Source: Streptomyces sp. H39-S7
Lineage (GTDB): Bacteria; Actinomycetota; Actinomycetes; Streptomycetales; Streptomycetaceae
Direction: 5' to 3'
DNA length: 64,000 nt
Assembly (NCBI RefSeq): GCF_027158205.1
Contig: NZ_JAPVLU010000040.1
Coordinates: 29,181-93,180 of the forward strand
Part shown: piece after piece, positions 51,551 to 60,715 of the stretch
Numbering within the stretch: the stretch's first letter is position 1
How the letters are laid out: each line of letters begins with the position of its first letter
Translations under genes and position numbers: made by a program
Notes under the pieces: generated by a model
The model's database searches: none
What the model was told of the DNA's origin: nothing
What the model saw: the letters and a program-made list of their open reading frames with translations, nothing else

Positions 51551-52561
51551 GTGGCGATGGCTAAGACGGGGACACGCGCGATCGGCGCACTGCTGGCGGC
51601 GGTGCTCGGAGCCTCGCTGGCGGGCTGCAGCAGCACGGGCGGCAAGCGGGCGGAGGAACGGGCCGCGCAGTCCGCGGGCGGCGGCTCGGGCGTCGACACT
51701 CCCGAATGGACGGTGGCCATGGTCACCCACTCGGGCGCCGGCGACACCTTCTGGGACATCGTCCAGAACGGTGCCAAGCAGGCGGCCCGCAAGGACAACA
51801 TCAAGTTCGTCTACTCCAGCAGCAACCAGGCGAACGAGCAGGCGCAGCTCGTCCAGGCCGCCATCGACCAGCACGTCGACGGCCTGGTGGTCACCCTCGC
51901 CAAGCCCGACGCGATGAAGGACGCCGTGGCCAAGGCGGTCAAGGCCGGCATCCCCGTCATCACCATCAACTCCGGCTCCGACCAGTCCAAGGCCTTCGGA
52001 GCGCTCAGCCATATCGGCCAGGACGAGAAGATCGCCGGCCAGGCCGTCGGCGAGGAGCTGGGCAAGCGCGGAAAGAAGCACGCCATCTGCGTCCTGCACG
52101 AGCAGGGCAACGTCGGCCACGAGGAGCGCTGCGCCGGGGCGAAGGGCACGTTCGCCGGGACGATGGACAACCTCTACGTCGACGGCACCAACATGCCCGA
52201 CGTGCAGTCCACGATCCAGGCCAAGCTCCAGGCCGACAAGTCCATCGACGCGGTGGTCACCCTGGGCGCGCCCTTCGCCGCCACCGCCGTCAAGGCCAAG
52301 CAGCAGGCGGCGAGCCCCGCCGAGGTCGACACCTTCGACCTCAACGCGCAGGTCGCCAAGTCGCTGGCCGCCGGCACCATCGGCTTCGCCGTCGACCAGC
52401 AGCCCTATCTGCAGGGCTACGAGGCCGTCGACCTGCTCTGGCTCTACCGCTACAACGCCGACGTCCTCGGCGGCGGGAAGCCGGTGCTCACCGGCCCGCA
52501 GATCCTGACGCAGAAGGACGCCGCCGCGCTGGCGAAGTACACCGAACGGGGGACGCGATGA
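51551..52561 (+). CDS. Inositol/rhizopine-type sugar-binding lipoprotein, second copy
   Basis: A 336-aa paralogue of the preceding gene. The lipobox is SLAGCSS, and nearly every body motif recurs: TVAMVTHSGAGDTFWDIVQ, VDGLVVTLAKPDAM, INSGSDQSKAFGALSHIG, GAPFAATAVKA and GFAVDQQPYLQGY. Differences cluster in the linker after the lipid anchor and in the ligand-side loops. Starts GTG 51551 or ATG 51557. It overlaps the permease gene by 4 nt (ATGA), so this copy is the one translationally tied to the transporter. Confidence 0.9.
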   Translation: MAMAKTGTRAIGALLAAVLGASLAGCSSTGGKRAEERAAQSAGGGSGVDTPEWTVAMVTHSGAGDTFWDIVQNGAKQAARKDNIKFVYSSSNQANEQAQLVQAAIDQHVDGLVVTLAKPDAMKDAVAKAVKAGIPVITINSGSDQSKAFGALSHIGQDEKIAGQAVGEELGKRGKKHAICVLHEQGNVGHEERCAGAKGTFAGTMDNLYVDGTNMPDVQSTIQAKLQADKSIDAVVTLGAPFAATAVKAKQQAASPAEVDTFDLNAQVAKSLAAGTIGFAVDQQPYLQGYEAVDLLWLYRYNADVLGGGKPVLTGPQILTQKDAAALAKYTERGTR

Positions 52562-53640
52562 CACCGGCCACCACACTGGAGAAGCCCGCAGGCCAGGACG
52601 GGCCGGACCCCGGAAGCAAGGCCCCGGACGCCCGGCTGGTGCACCGCTCGCTGGCGCGCCGGCTGATGGGCCGCCCGGAACTGGGCTCGGTCGTCGGCGC
52701 CGCAGCCGTCTTCATCTTCTTCTCCGTCGCCGCCGACTCCTTCCTGCAGTGGTCCAGCTTCGGGACCGTGCTGTACGCCGCCTCGACCATCGGCATCATG
52801 GCGGTGCCCGTCGCCCTGCTGATGATCGGCGGCGAGTTCGACCTGTCCGCCGGCGTGATGGTCACCAGCTCCGCGCTGGTCGCCTCGATGTTCAGCTACC
52901 AGATGACGGCGAACGTCTGGGCGGGCGTGGCGGTGTCGCTGCTGGTCATGCTGGCCATCGGCTTCTTCAACGGGTTCCTGCTGACCCGCACCAAACTGCC
53001 CAGTTTCATCATCACGCTCGGCACCTTCCTGATGCTCACCGGGCTGAACCTGGGCTTCACCAAGCTCATCAGCGGCACGGTCAGCACCAAGTCCATCGCC
53101 GACATGGAGGGCTTCGAGTCGGCACGGGTGCTCTTCGCCTCGCAGCTGACCATCGGTGACATCGATCTGAAGGTCACCATCCTGTGGTGGGCGGTGCTGG
53201 TCGCCGTCGCCACCTGGGTGCTGCTGCGCACCCGGGCCGGGAACTGGATCTTCGCTGCCGGCGGCGGCGCGGACGCCGCCCGCGCGGTCGGCGTCCCGGT
53301 GGCCCGCACCAAGATCGGCCTGTACATGGCGGTCGCGTTCTGCGCCTGGATCTCCGGCCAGCACCTGCTCTTCTCGTTCGACGTGGTGCAGTCGGGCGAG
53401 GGCGTCGGCAACGAGTTCCTCTACATCATCGCGGCCGTCATCGGCGGCTGTCTGATGACCGGCGGCTACGGGTCGGCCATCGGCTCCGCGGTCGGCGCGT
53501 TCATCTTCGGCATGACGAGCAAGGGCATCGTGTACGCCCAGTGGAATCCGGACTGGTTCAAGTTCTTCCTCGGGGCCATGCTGCTGCTGGCCACGCTGTT
53601 GAACGCATGGGTCCGCAAGCGGGCGGAGGCGACCGCATGA
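52558..53640 (+). CDS. Sugar ABC transporter permease (RbsC-type)
   Basis: A 360-aa permease of the ribose/inositol type with eight to ten hydrophobic segments. GIMAVPVALLMIGGEFDLSAG and TKLPSFIITLGTFLMLTGLN are family hallmarks, and ARAVGVPVARTKI matches the coupling region. The cytoplasmic N-terminal 40 residues are polar. It overlaps the upstream binding protein and downstream ATPase genes by 4 nt each. Confidence 0.93.
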   Translation: MTPATTLEKPAGQDGPDPGSKAPDARLVHRSLARRLMGRPELGSVVGAAAVFIFFSVAADSFLQWSSFGTVLYAASTIGIMAVPVALLMIGGEFDLSAGVMVTSSALVASMFSYQMTANVWAGVAVSLLVMLAIGFFNGFLLTRTKLPSFIITLGTFLMLTGLNLGFTKLISGTVSTKSIADMEGFESARVLFASQLTIGDIDLKVTILWWAVLVAVATWVLLRTRAGNWIFAAGGGADAARAVGVPVARTKIGLYMAVAFCAWISGQHLLFSFDVVQSGEGVGNEFLYIIAAVIGGCLMTGGYGSAIGSAVGAFIFGMTSKGIVYAQWNPDWFKFFLGAMLLLATLLNAWVRKRAEATA

Positions 53641-54413
53641 GCGCGCTGGTGAAGCTCACCGACGTGAGCAAGTACTACGGCAACATCAAGGCCCTGGAAG
53701 GGGTCTCCCTCGAAGTGCACGCGGGTGAGATCACCTGTGTCCTGGGGGACAACGGTGCGGGCAAGTCCACCCTCATCAAGATCATCTCGGGTCTGCACCA
53801 GCACGACGCGGGCACCTACGAGGTCGACGGCGAGCCGGTCCGGCACACCTCGCCGCGCGAGGCCCTCGACCACGGCATCGCGACGGTCTACCAGGACCTC
53901 GCCGTGGTGCCCCTGATGCCGGTGTGGCGGAACTTCTTCCTCGGCTCCGAGCCCACCAGGGGCCGCGGACCGCTCCGCCGGCTCGACGTGCGCACCATGC
54001 GCGAGACCACCCGCAGCGAGCTGCTGCGGATGGGCATCGACCTGCGCGACGTGGACCAGCCCATCGGCACCCTGTCCGGCGGCGAACGGCAGTGCGTCGC
54101 CATCGCCCGCGCCGTCCACTTCGGGGCGAAGGTCCTGGTCCTCGACGAACCGACGGCCGCGCTCGGCGTCAAGCAGTCCGGCGTCGTCCTGAAGTACGTC
54201 GCCGCCGCACGCGACGCCGGACTCGGTGTGGTCCTGATCACCCACAACCCGCACCACGCGTTTCTGGTCGGCGACCGGTTCATCCTGCTGAAGCGCGGCG
54301 CGATGGCCGGGAGCTATCCCAAAACGGGCATTACGCTGGAGGAACTGACCCGCCAGATGGCGGGCGGCAGCGAACTGGAGCAGCTCAGCCACGAGCTCGC
54401 CCGCGAAGGCTGA
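53637..54413 (+). CDS. Sugar ABC transporter ATP-binding protein
   Basis: A 258-aa ATPase with a single nucleotide-binding domain: Walker A GDNGAGKSTL, Q-loop VYQDLAVVP, signature LSGGERQ, Walker B VLVLDEPTAAL and switch His in ITHNPHHAF. Many sugar importers of this class (RbsA-type) have two such domains in one protein; this one has only one and must dimerise. It is the fourth importer gene, coupled to the permease by an ATGA overlap. Confidence 0.94.
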   Translation: MSALVKLTDVSKYYGNIKALEGVSLEVHAGEITCVLGDNGAGKSTLIKIISGLHQHDAGTYEVDGEPVRHTSPREALDHGIATVYQDLAVVPLMPVWRNFFLGSEPTRGRGPLRRLDVRTMRETTRSELLRMGIDLRDVDQPIGTLSGGERQCVAIARAVHFGAKVLVLDEPTAALGVKQSGVVLKYVAAARDAGLGVVLITHNPHHAFLVGDRFILLKRGAMAGSYPKTGITLEELTRQMAGGSELEQLSHELAREG

Positions 54414-54488
54414 CCCAGCCCGCGCTGTGCGGGGCACGCCCTCGGTGCGGCACAATCGGCACGACAGCCACCGATCCGGAGACGACCC

Positions 54489-55625
54489 TTGCCAGCAGCG
54501 TCACGCAGCGACCGATCAGCATTCCAGCGCAAGGGCGCCGCCCGGGCGACGGTGCTGCAGACCGTCGGCCGCCGGGAGCGCCGCTCCCACCTGACGGCGC
54601 CGAGGGTGCCGACGGTCGGCATCGACATCGGCGGCACGAAGGTGGCGGCCGGGGTCGTGGACCCGGACGGCAACATCCTCGAGCAGCTCCGTACCGAGAC
54701 GCCCGACCGGAGCAAGAGCCCCAAGGTCGTCGAGGACACCATCGTCGAACTGGTCCTGGACCTGTCGGAGCGGCACGACGTGCACGCGGTCGGCATCGGC
54801 GCGGCCGGCTGGGTCGACGCCGAGCGCTCGCGGGTGCTCTTCGCCCCGCACCTGTCCTGGCGCGACGAACCGCTGCGCGACCGGCTGGAGGAGCGGCTGC
54901 TGGTGCCGGTCATGGTCGACAACGACGCCAACACCGCGGCGTGGGCCGAATGGCGCTTCGGCGCCGGCCGCGGCCAGGACGACCTCGTCATGATCACCCT
55001 CGGCACCGGCATCGGCGGCGCCATCCTGGAGGACGGCCACGTCAAGCGCGGCCGCTACGGGGTGGCCGGCGAGTTCGGCCACATGCAGGTCGTCCCCGGC
55101 GGCCACCGCTGCCCCTGCGGCAACCGCGGCTGCTGGGAGCAGTACAGCTCGGGCAACGCGCTGGTCCGCGAGGCCCGCGAGATGGCCGCCGCCGAATCGC
55201 CCGTCGCGTACGGGATCATCGAGAAGGTCGGCGGCAACATCGGCGACATCACCGGGCCGCTGATCACCCAGCTGGCCCGGGAGGGCGACGCCATGTGCGT
55301 CGAGCTGCTCCAGGACATCGGCCAGTGGCTGGGCGTCGGCATCGCCAACCTCGCCGCCGCGCTCGACCCCTCCTGCTTCGTCATCGGCGGCGGCGTCAGC
55401 GCAGCCGACGACCTGCTCATCGGGCCGGCCCGGGACGCCTTCCGCCGCAATCTCACCGGGCGCGGCTACCGCCCCGAGGCCCGCATCGTCCAGGCCGAAC
55501 TGGGCAACGAGGCCGGGCTGGTCGGTGCCGCCGACCTCGCCCGGCTGGTCGCCCGCCGCTTCCGCCGCGCCAACCGGCGCCGCGTCGAGCGCTATGAGCG
55601 CTTCGGCCGGGCGGCGGGCCGATGA
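54489..55625 (+). CDS. ROK-family glucokinase-like sugar kinase
   Basis: A 378-aa ROK kinase. The phosphate-binding GIDIGGTKVAAG is near residue 44, followed by VDNDANTAAW, TLGTGIGGAI and the zinc motif HRCPCGNRGCWEQY. The first 38 residues are a basic extension before the kinase fold. The start codon appears to be TTG at 54489, after GGAGACGACC. It follows the importer operon by 75 nt and overlaps the membrane protein gene by 4 nt. It may phosphorylate an imported sugar; glucose is the default guess for this family. Confidence 0.88.
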   Translation: MPAASRSDRSAFQRKGAARATVLQTVGRRERRSHLTAPRVPTVGIDIGGTKVAAGVVDPDGNILEQLRTETPDRSKSPKVVEDTIVELVLDLSERHDVHAVGIGAAGWVDAERSRVLFAPHLSWRDEPLRDRLEERLLVPVMVDNDANTAAWAEWRFGAGRGQDDLVMITLGTGIGGAILEDGHVKRGRYGVAGEFGHMQVVPGGHRCPCGNRGCWEQYSSGNALVREAREMAAAESPVAYGIIEKVGGNIGDITGPLITQLAREGDAMCVELLQDIGQWLGVGIANLAAALDPSCFVIGGGVSAADDLLIGPARDAFRRNLTGRGYRPEARIVQAELGNEAGLVGAADLARLVARRFRRANRRRVERYERFGRAAGR

Positions 55626-56167
55626 GCGTCGACCGCCCGCACAGCAGGCCGCTGCGCCAGGTGCCCCGCTGGGTCCAGTGGACCGTCGTCCCGCTGCTGA
55701 TCCTGGTGCCCGTCGGGTATGTGATCGTCTCCGCCGAGCAGAGCCGCAACAGCGGCCAGGACAAGGAGGAGTCGGCCGCCGCCAAGCACCTGACGTGGGA
55801 CTGGCCCTCCCAGGTGCAGCGCCGGATCTACCAGGTGCCCATCCCGCTGGACTGGACGCGCGAGATCGCCTACATGGAGACCAACAACTGGAACACCAGC
55901 GCGCTCTACGTCCAGTTCGCGCCCACCGCGGGCGGACTCGACACCTTCCTCGCGCAGGTGGGCACCAGCCGCTCCGCGCTGAAGCCGGGCGACATCACCA
56001 TCAGTCCCGCGCAGTCGAAGGTGCCCGGCTGGCGCTTCGGGACCGGTCACGACTGGGCAGGGGTGACGACGACCCAGCACGGCGACAAGCCGGACCACGA
56101 CATCACCGTCGACCTCAGCGACCTGGCTCATCCCATCGTGTACATCGTTTCGACGATCGACTTCTGA
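55622..56167 (+). CDS. Membrane-anchored protein of unknown function
   Basis: A 181-aa protein with one N-terminal membrane segment (VQWTVVPLLILVPVGYVIVSA, about 18-38) and an extracytoplasmic domain with Trp-rich features: HLTWDWPSQVQRRIYQVPIPLDW and GWRFGTGHDWAGV. I do not recognise a family. Its ATG overlaps the ROK kinase stop by 4 nt, a tight coupling that suggests a role with the kinase or the importer, for instance in sensing. No lipobox or peptidase motif is visible. Confidence 0.75.
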   Translation: MSVDRPHSRPLRQVPRWVQWTVVPLLILVPVGYVIVSAEQSRNSGQDKEESAAAKHLTWDWPSQVQRRIYQVPIPLDWTREIAYMETNNWNTSALYVQFAPTAGGLDTFLAQVGTSRSALKPGDITISPAQSKVPGWRFGTGHDWAGVTTTQHGDKPDHDITVDLSDLAHPIVYIVSTIDF

Positions 56168-56263
56168 TCGCGCGAGGTCGGATTCACGGCCTTCGCCCGT
56201 CCCCACCGTCATCGGCGAGATCAACCGCTCCTTCCGGGAGGCGGGCGTCCACGTCCGGTGGTT

Positions 56264-56554
56264 TCAGGCCGTCGCCGACGGTTCCGACACCACGTCGCGC
56301 TCCTGGGAGGGGACGCACCGGACGGGTTGCTGCGGTTTCTGCCCGAAGCCCGTCGCCAGCATCCGTACCTCACCGCGCGCGCTGATCTCGGCCCGGATGA
56401 TCCCGGTCGAGTCGACGTAGATCGGGTGCCCGCCCGGCCCGCCGGCCGACGTCCACGCGACGTGGACGGTGTGCTGCCCCCGCTTTCCGGCTCCCCTCAA
56501 GGGCGAGGAGTCCGGATCGGCGAATATCAGATCGAAACCTGGGTGTGCGGACAT
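56264..56554 (-). CDS. DUF6296-like small protein
   Basis: A 96-aa protein beginning MSAHPGFDLIFADP and containing GQHTVHVAWTSAGGPGGHPIYVDSTGIIRAEISARGEV, a pattern seen in the actinobacterial DUF6296 group of unknown function. GGAGGAGGG precedes the ATG at 56554. It faces away from the small basic protein and the large catalase, with a 305-bp region between them. Confidence 0.7.
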   Translation of the reverse strand: MSAHPGFDLIFADPDSSPLRGAGKRGQHTVHVAWTSAGGPGGHPIYVDSTGIIRAEISARGEVRMLATGFGQKPQQPVRCVPSQERDVVSEPSATA

Positions 56555-56859
56555 GACGCCCTCCTCCGAAGATCCTGATGCCGAACGGGCTGGGCCCGTC
56601 GAGGGCGAACGGCCCTCCGTGCTCCTGGGTCCCCTGGTCAACCCCCGTCGCGCGAGCGCCTGCCCCGCCTCTATGTGTATATCCCTCGGGTTTCACCGCA
56701 AATCCTCGTAGACCCGACGAGGGAGGGGTGATGGCGACGGGCTGAGGAGGACCCCGCCGTATGGGCGTATGCGCGCGCCGGGCGGGGAGTGCGTGCCGAG
56801 GATGGCGGGGTAGGCGATGGGCGCCAACCGGACGAAGACGGACACGAGAGGTGACCACT
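56555..56859. other. Intergenic region with an inverted repeat
   Basis: No gene was found in these 305 bp between divergent genes. CCTCGT-N7-ACGAGG (56704-56722) is an inverted repeat. GGGTAG (56808-56813) resembles the -10 of stress sigma-factor promoters, but the upstream spacing does not fit well. Confidence 0.4.
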
Positions 56860-57183
56860 GTGCCCAGGGGATCGAACGCGAAGCGGGAGCGGCAGTACGA
56901 GCACATCAAGGACAGCGCGAAGAGCCAGGGCAGGAGCACCGAGCGGGCGGAGGAGATCGCCGCCAGGACGGTGAACAAGGAACGGGCCCGGGCCGGTGAG
57001 TCCCGCACCGCGAGCCGCAGCTCCCTCCAGGACATGTCGTCCTCCCGGCGCGGAGGCCTGCGCTCCCACTCCGGCTCCGGCGGGCCCACCCGCGACCAGC
57101 TCTACAACGAGGCGCGCCGGCGCAACATCCAGGGCCGCTCCACGATGAACAAGGCCCAGCTCGCGAAGGCCCTCGGCCACTGA
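56860..57183 (+). CDS. Small basic stress-type protein
   Basis: A 107-aa Arg/Lys-rich protein: PRGSNAKRERQYEHIKDS, then TERAEEIAARTVNKERARAGE and a C-terminal TRDQLYNEARRRNIQGRST...NKAQLAKAL that resembles a Rho-N or SAP-type nucleic acid-binding fold. Relatives are often called plasmid stabilisation proteins, without proof. The GTG at 56860 follows GAGAGG. It is 46 nt upstream of katE on the same strand, probably the same transcript. Confidence 0.75.
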   Translation: MPRGSNAKRERQYEHIKDSAKSQGRSTERAEEIAARTVNKERARAGESRTASRSSLQDMSSSRRGGLRSHSGSGGPTRDQLYNEARRRNIQGRSTMNKAQLAKALGH

Positions 57184-57229
57184 GGCCACGGAACCGCCAC
57201 CCTGCCTCCCACTCAACGATCGGAACCCC

Positions 57230-59512
57230 GTGAGCGCCAAGAAGAAGAACCCCGTGGCGGCAGCCACTGAAAAGGTCGTCGAGAAGGTCCAGGACGCCGT
57301 CCACCCCCGCAACGAGATCCCGGGTGTGCCGAACTCGGTGCCGCCGACGGTGGACGAGCCGACGGAGCCGGTCGGCCCGCTGCCGCCCAAGCCCGACCAG
57401 ACCGGCCCGGATACGTACAGCCCGACCGGCCGGCCGACGGGCACCTCGCGCAAGGACGTCGCGCAGGGCGGCGACCGGCTCACCACCGCCCAGGGTGCCC
57501 GGCTGTACGACACCGACCACTCGCTGAAGGCCGGCCCGCGCGGGCCGGTGCTGCTCCAGGACCACCACCTGCGCGAGAAGATCACCCATTTCGACCACGA
57601 GCGCATCCCGGAGCGGGTCGTGCACGCGCGCGGCGCCGCCGCGCACGGGATCTTCCAGGGCTACGGGGCCGCCGCGAAGATCAGCAAGGCGGCGTTCCTG
57701 GCCAAGGACGTGGAGACGCCCGTCTTCGTGCGCTTCTCGACGGTCCTGGGGTCGCGCGGCTCGGCCGACACCGTCCGCGACACCCGTGGTTTCGCCACGA
57801 AGTTCTACACCGACGAGGGCATCTTCGACCTCGTCGGCAACAACATCCCGGTGTTCTTCATCCAGGACGCGATCAAGTTCCCCGACGTGATCCACGCAGG
57901 CAAGCCGCACCCGGACCGGGAGATCCCGCAGGCGCAGAGCGCCCACGACACGTTCTGGGACTTCGTGACGCTCCACACCGAAGCCACCCACCACACGCTG
58001 TGGAACATGTCCGACCGCGGTATCCCCCGCTCGTACCGGATGATGGAGGGCTTCGGTGTCCACACCTTCCGGCTGGTGAACGACAAGGGCACGACGACGC
58101 TGGTGAAGTTCCACTGGAAGCCCAAGCTGGGCGTGCACTCCCTGGTCTGGGAGGAAGCGCAGATCACCGCCGGAATGGACCCCGACTTCCACCGCCGGGA
58201 CCTGGCCGACGCGATCGAGGCCGGCGCCTTCCCGCAGTGGGAACTGGGCGTGCAGACCTTCCCCGACACCGAGGACCAGATGTTCGAGGGGATCGACCTG
58301 CTCGACCCGACGAAGATCGTCCCCGAGGAACTGGCCCCGGTGCAGCCGATCGGCCTGCTGACCCTGAACGCCAACCCGTCGAACTACTTCGCCGAGACCG
58401 AGCAGGTCGCCTTCCACGTCGGCAACCTCGTCCCCGGCATCGACGTCACCAACGACCCGCTGCTGCAGGGCCGGCTGTTCTCGTACCTCGACACCCAGCT
58501 CACCCGCCTGGGCGGTCCGAACTTCAACCAGCTGCCCATCAACCGCACCCACGCGCCGGTCAACGACATGCTGCGCGACGGCATGCACCAGACCGCCGTC
58601 CACCGCGGCGTGGCCCCCTACCGGCCGAACTCCCTCGACGGCGGCTGCCCGTTCCTCGCGGGTGCCGACACCGGCGCCTTCATCGAGGTCCCCGTGGAGG
58701 TGCCCGCCGGGCGCAAGGTCCGCGACGCGGCCGCGTCCTTCGACGACCACTACAGCCAGGCGCGGCTGTTCTGGCTCAGCATGACGTCGACCGAGCGCGA
58801 GCACATCGTGGCGGCGTACACCTTCGAGCTCAACAAGTGCTACGAGGCGGCCATCAAGGAACGCGCGCTGACGGTCCTCGCGAACATCGACCCCGTGCTG
58901 TGTGCGCAGGTCGCCGCCGGACTCGGACTGCCCGCCCCCGCCGCGACCGTCGCCCTGGCCGAGCCCGCTCCCAGCCCCGCCCTGTCGCAGCTGGGCGGCC
59001 GCTGGCCGGTGGACGGCCGCGTCATCGGCATCGTCACCGCGGGCGACCAGGACCTGACCGCCGTACGGACGGCTCGTCAGGCGGTGCTGGACGCGGGCAT
59101 GGTGCCGCTGGTCATCGCGCCGACCGGCGGCGTGCTGGACACCGACGGCGAGCCCGTCACCGTGCAGCGCACCTTCGCCACCGCCCGTTCCACCGAGTTC
59201 GACGCGATCCTGGTGGCCGGGGTCCCCGCGCCGGGCGCCGACGCCTACGGAGCCCGCGACGCCAAGGTGGACGACGACCTGGCGGCGGCCGCGGGGATCG
59301 ACCCGCGCGTCCTGGTCATGCTCACGGAGGCGTACCGCCACGGCAAGGCGCTGGGTACGTGGACCGACGGCGCCGACGTCCTGGAGACCGCCGGCATCGC
59401 CCCCGACGCGCCCGGCGTGGTGACCGCGGCCGAAGCCGGCGCGGCGCTGGAGGGTGTCATCGAACTGCTGGCCCGTCACCGCGCCTGGGACCGCTTCACC
59501 CCGGCCGTCTGA
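57230..59512 (+). CDS. katE: Large-subunit catalase (KatE/HPII type)
   Basis: A 760-aa clade 2 catalase. The first 80 residues are a Lys/Pro-rich extension. The distal His132 is in RVVHARGAAAHG, Asn204 in FDLVGNNIPVFF and the haem-ligand Tyr419 in RLFSYLDTQLTRLGG. After about residue 590 comes a flavodoxin/DJ-1-like C-terminal domain (RVIGIVTAGDQDL, MVPLVIAPTGG) that marks the large type. It starts at GTG 57230. Neighbours (small basic protein, SigB/F-type sigma factor) suggest stress-phase control, unlike the catalase at 0.9-2.3 kb. Confidence 0.95.
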   Translation: MSAKKKNPVAAATEKVVEKVQDAVHPRNEIPGVPNSVPPTVDEPTEPVGPLPPKPDQTGPDTYSPTGRPTGTSRKDVAQGGDRLTTAQGARLYDTDHSLKAGPRGPVLLQDHHLREKITHFDHERIPERVVHARGAAAHGIFQGYGAAAKISKAAFLAKDVETPVFVRFSTVLGSRGSADTVRDTRGFATKFYTDEGIFDLVGNNIPVFFIQDAIKFPDVIHAGKPHPDREIPQAQSAHDTFWDFVTLHTEATHHTLWNMSDRGIPRSYRMMEGFGVHTFRLVNDKGTTTLVKFHWKPKLGVHSLVWEEAQITAGMDPDFHRRDLADAIEAGAFPQWELGVQTFPDTEDQMFEGIDLLDPTKIVPEELAPVQPIGLLTLNANPSNYFAETEQVAFHVGNLVPGIDVTNDPLLQGRLFSYLDTQLTRLGGPNFNQLPINRTHAPVNDMLRDGMHQTAVHRGVAPYRPNSLDGGCPFLAGADTGAFIEVPVEVPAGRKVRDAAASFDDHYSQARLFWLSMTSTEREHIVAAYTFELNKCYEAAIKERALTVLANIDPVLCAQVAAGLGLPAPAATVALAEPAPSPALSQLGGRWPVDGRVIGIVTAGDQDLTAVRTARQAVLDAGMVPLVIAPTGGVLDTDGEPVTVQRTFATARSTEFDAILVAGVPAPGADAYGARDAKVDDDLAAAAGIDPRVLVMLTEAYRHGKALGTWTDGADVLETAGIAPDAPGVVTAAEAGAALEGVIELLARHRAWDRFTPAV

Positions 59513-59517
59513 CGCCG

Positions 59518-59557
59518 GTTCCCGTGGCTCCCGCCCCCGTGCCGGAGCCACGGGAAC
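59518..59557 (+). terminator. Terminator of katE
   Basis: GTTCCCGTGGCTCC and its exact complement form a 14-bp stem with a 12-nt loop, 5 nt past the katE stop. Confidence 0.85.
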
Positions 59558-59708
59558 GGCCTGCCGTCTGATCGGGTGAAGAACCGTTTCCACGCGCCGG
59601 TCACGCGGGTGTGCGGCCCCCTCACGAGTGAAGATCGGGGTGCACTGTTTCCTCGTGACGAAGGAGTGGCCCTCCCATCGGCGGTGACGACAGACGAGGG
59701 CGGGACCG

Positions 59709-60575
59709 ATGGTGACGCGTGCCCCCACCGATGACCTCCTGCGATCCGGTGAGCCGCCCGCACGCACCGGGCAGTCCGGCGCGGTGGCCCCCCACGCGGC
59801 GAAGGCCCTGTCGCGGGAGCTGTTCACCCGTCTGCGGGCCGAGGAGGAGGGCACCGCCCGGCACCAGCAGGTGCGGACGGCGCTGATCGAGATGAACCTC
59901 TCCCTGGTGCGGTTCATCGCCCGCCGGTTCCGGGGCCGCCCCGAGGAGTGGGACGACATCGTGCAGGTCGGCACGATCGGCCTGATCAAGGCCGTGGACC
60001 GCTTCGACGTCGGGCGCAACGTCGAGTTCAGCACCTTCGCCATCCCCTACATCGGTGGGGAGATCAAACGGTTCTTCCGTGACACCAGCTGGGCCGTCCA
60101 CGTACCGCGCAGCCTGCAGGAGCAGCGGATCGACCTGGCCCGCGCCCGCGACACCCTCACCGGCCGCCAGGGCCGCGACCCCACGATCGCGGAGCTGGCC
60201 GCGCACATGGAGCGGTCGGTGGAGCAGGTCACCGAGGTCATGGTGGCCAGCAACGGCTACACCACGGAGTGCCTGGACACCCCCACCGGCACCGGCCACT
60301 CCGACGATCACGCCCTGGCCCTCACCGCCCGGTTGGGCGTAAGCGATCCGGCGCTGGAGAACATCGAGAACGTCCACGCCCTGAAGGACCTCCTCGGCCG
60401 CCTCAACGCCCAGGAGCAGGCCCTGGTGCGGCTGCGCTTCGGCCACGGCCTGACCCAGACCCAGATCGGCGCGCGACTGGGCGTGTCCCAGATGCAGGTC
60501 TCCCGCCTGCTGACCCGCGTCCTGAGCGGGCTGCGCGAAGGCATGCTCACCGACACCCCGCACGACCGCATCTGA
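59709..60575 (+). CDS. RNA polymerase sigma factor, SigB/SigF type
   Basis: A 288-aa stress/sporulation sigma factor. Region 2 is NLSLVRFIARRFRGRPEEWDDIVQVGTIGLIKAVDRFD, with the -10 recognising stretch EFSTFAIPYIGGEIKRFFRD. Region 3 includes RSLQEQRIDL, and region 4 LRFGHGLTQTQIGARLGVSQMQVSRLLTRVL. Members direct general stress promoters and are usually held by an RsbW-like anti-sigma factor, but none is next to it. A GTTT-N17-GGGTGT sequence at 59586-59612 might be a self-recognised promoter, though the spacer is long. Confidence 0.93.
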   Translation: MVTRAPTDDLLRSGEPPARTGQSGAVAPHAAKALSRELFTRLRAEEEGTARHQQVRTALIEMNLSLVRFIARRFRGRPEEWDDIVQVGTIGLIKAVDRFDVGRNVEFSTFAIPYIGGEIKRFFRDTSWAVHVPRSLQEQRIDLARARDTLTGRQGRDPTIAELAAHMERSVEQVTEVMVASNGYTTECLDTPTGTGHSDDHALALTARLGVSDPALENIENVHALKDLLGRLNAQEQALVRLRFGHGLTQTQIGARLGVSQMQVSRLLTRVLSGLREGMLTDTPHDRI

Positions 60576-60715
60576 CGCCCCGACCCCGTCGACATCCACC
60601 CGTGGAAGGACGGCGACGCCCGCGCGACGGCGCTCCCCGCGCGATTGTCAGACCCCGCGCCTAGCGTGAGAACCGAGACGGGTCATCTCGTGCGCGACAA
60701 AGGAGTCGATCGATC

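Noticed and set aside
56791..56813. Stress sigma promoter GCGT-N13-GGGTAG ahead of the small basic protein gene
   Set aside because: Spacer is shorter than the 14-16 bp expected, so it was not listed as a promoter.
56906..60043. A 1045-codon leftward open frame opposite katE and the sigma factor gene
   Set aside because: Antisense of two clear genes; long overlapping open frames are normal at this GC content.
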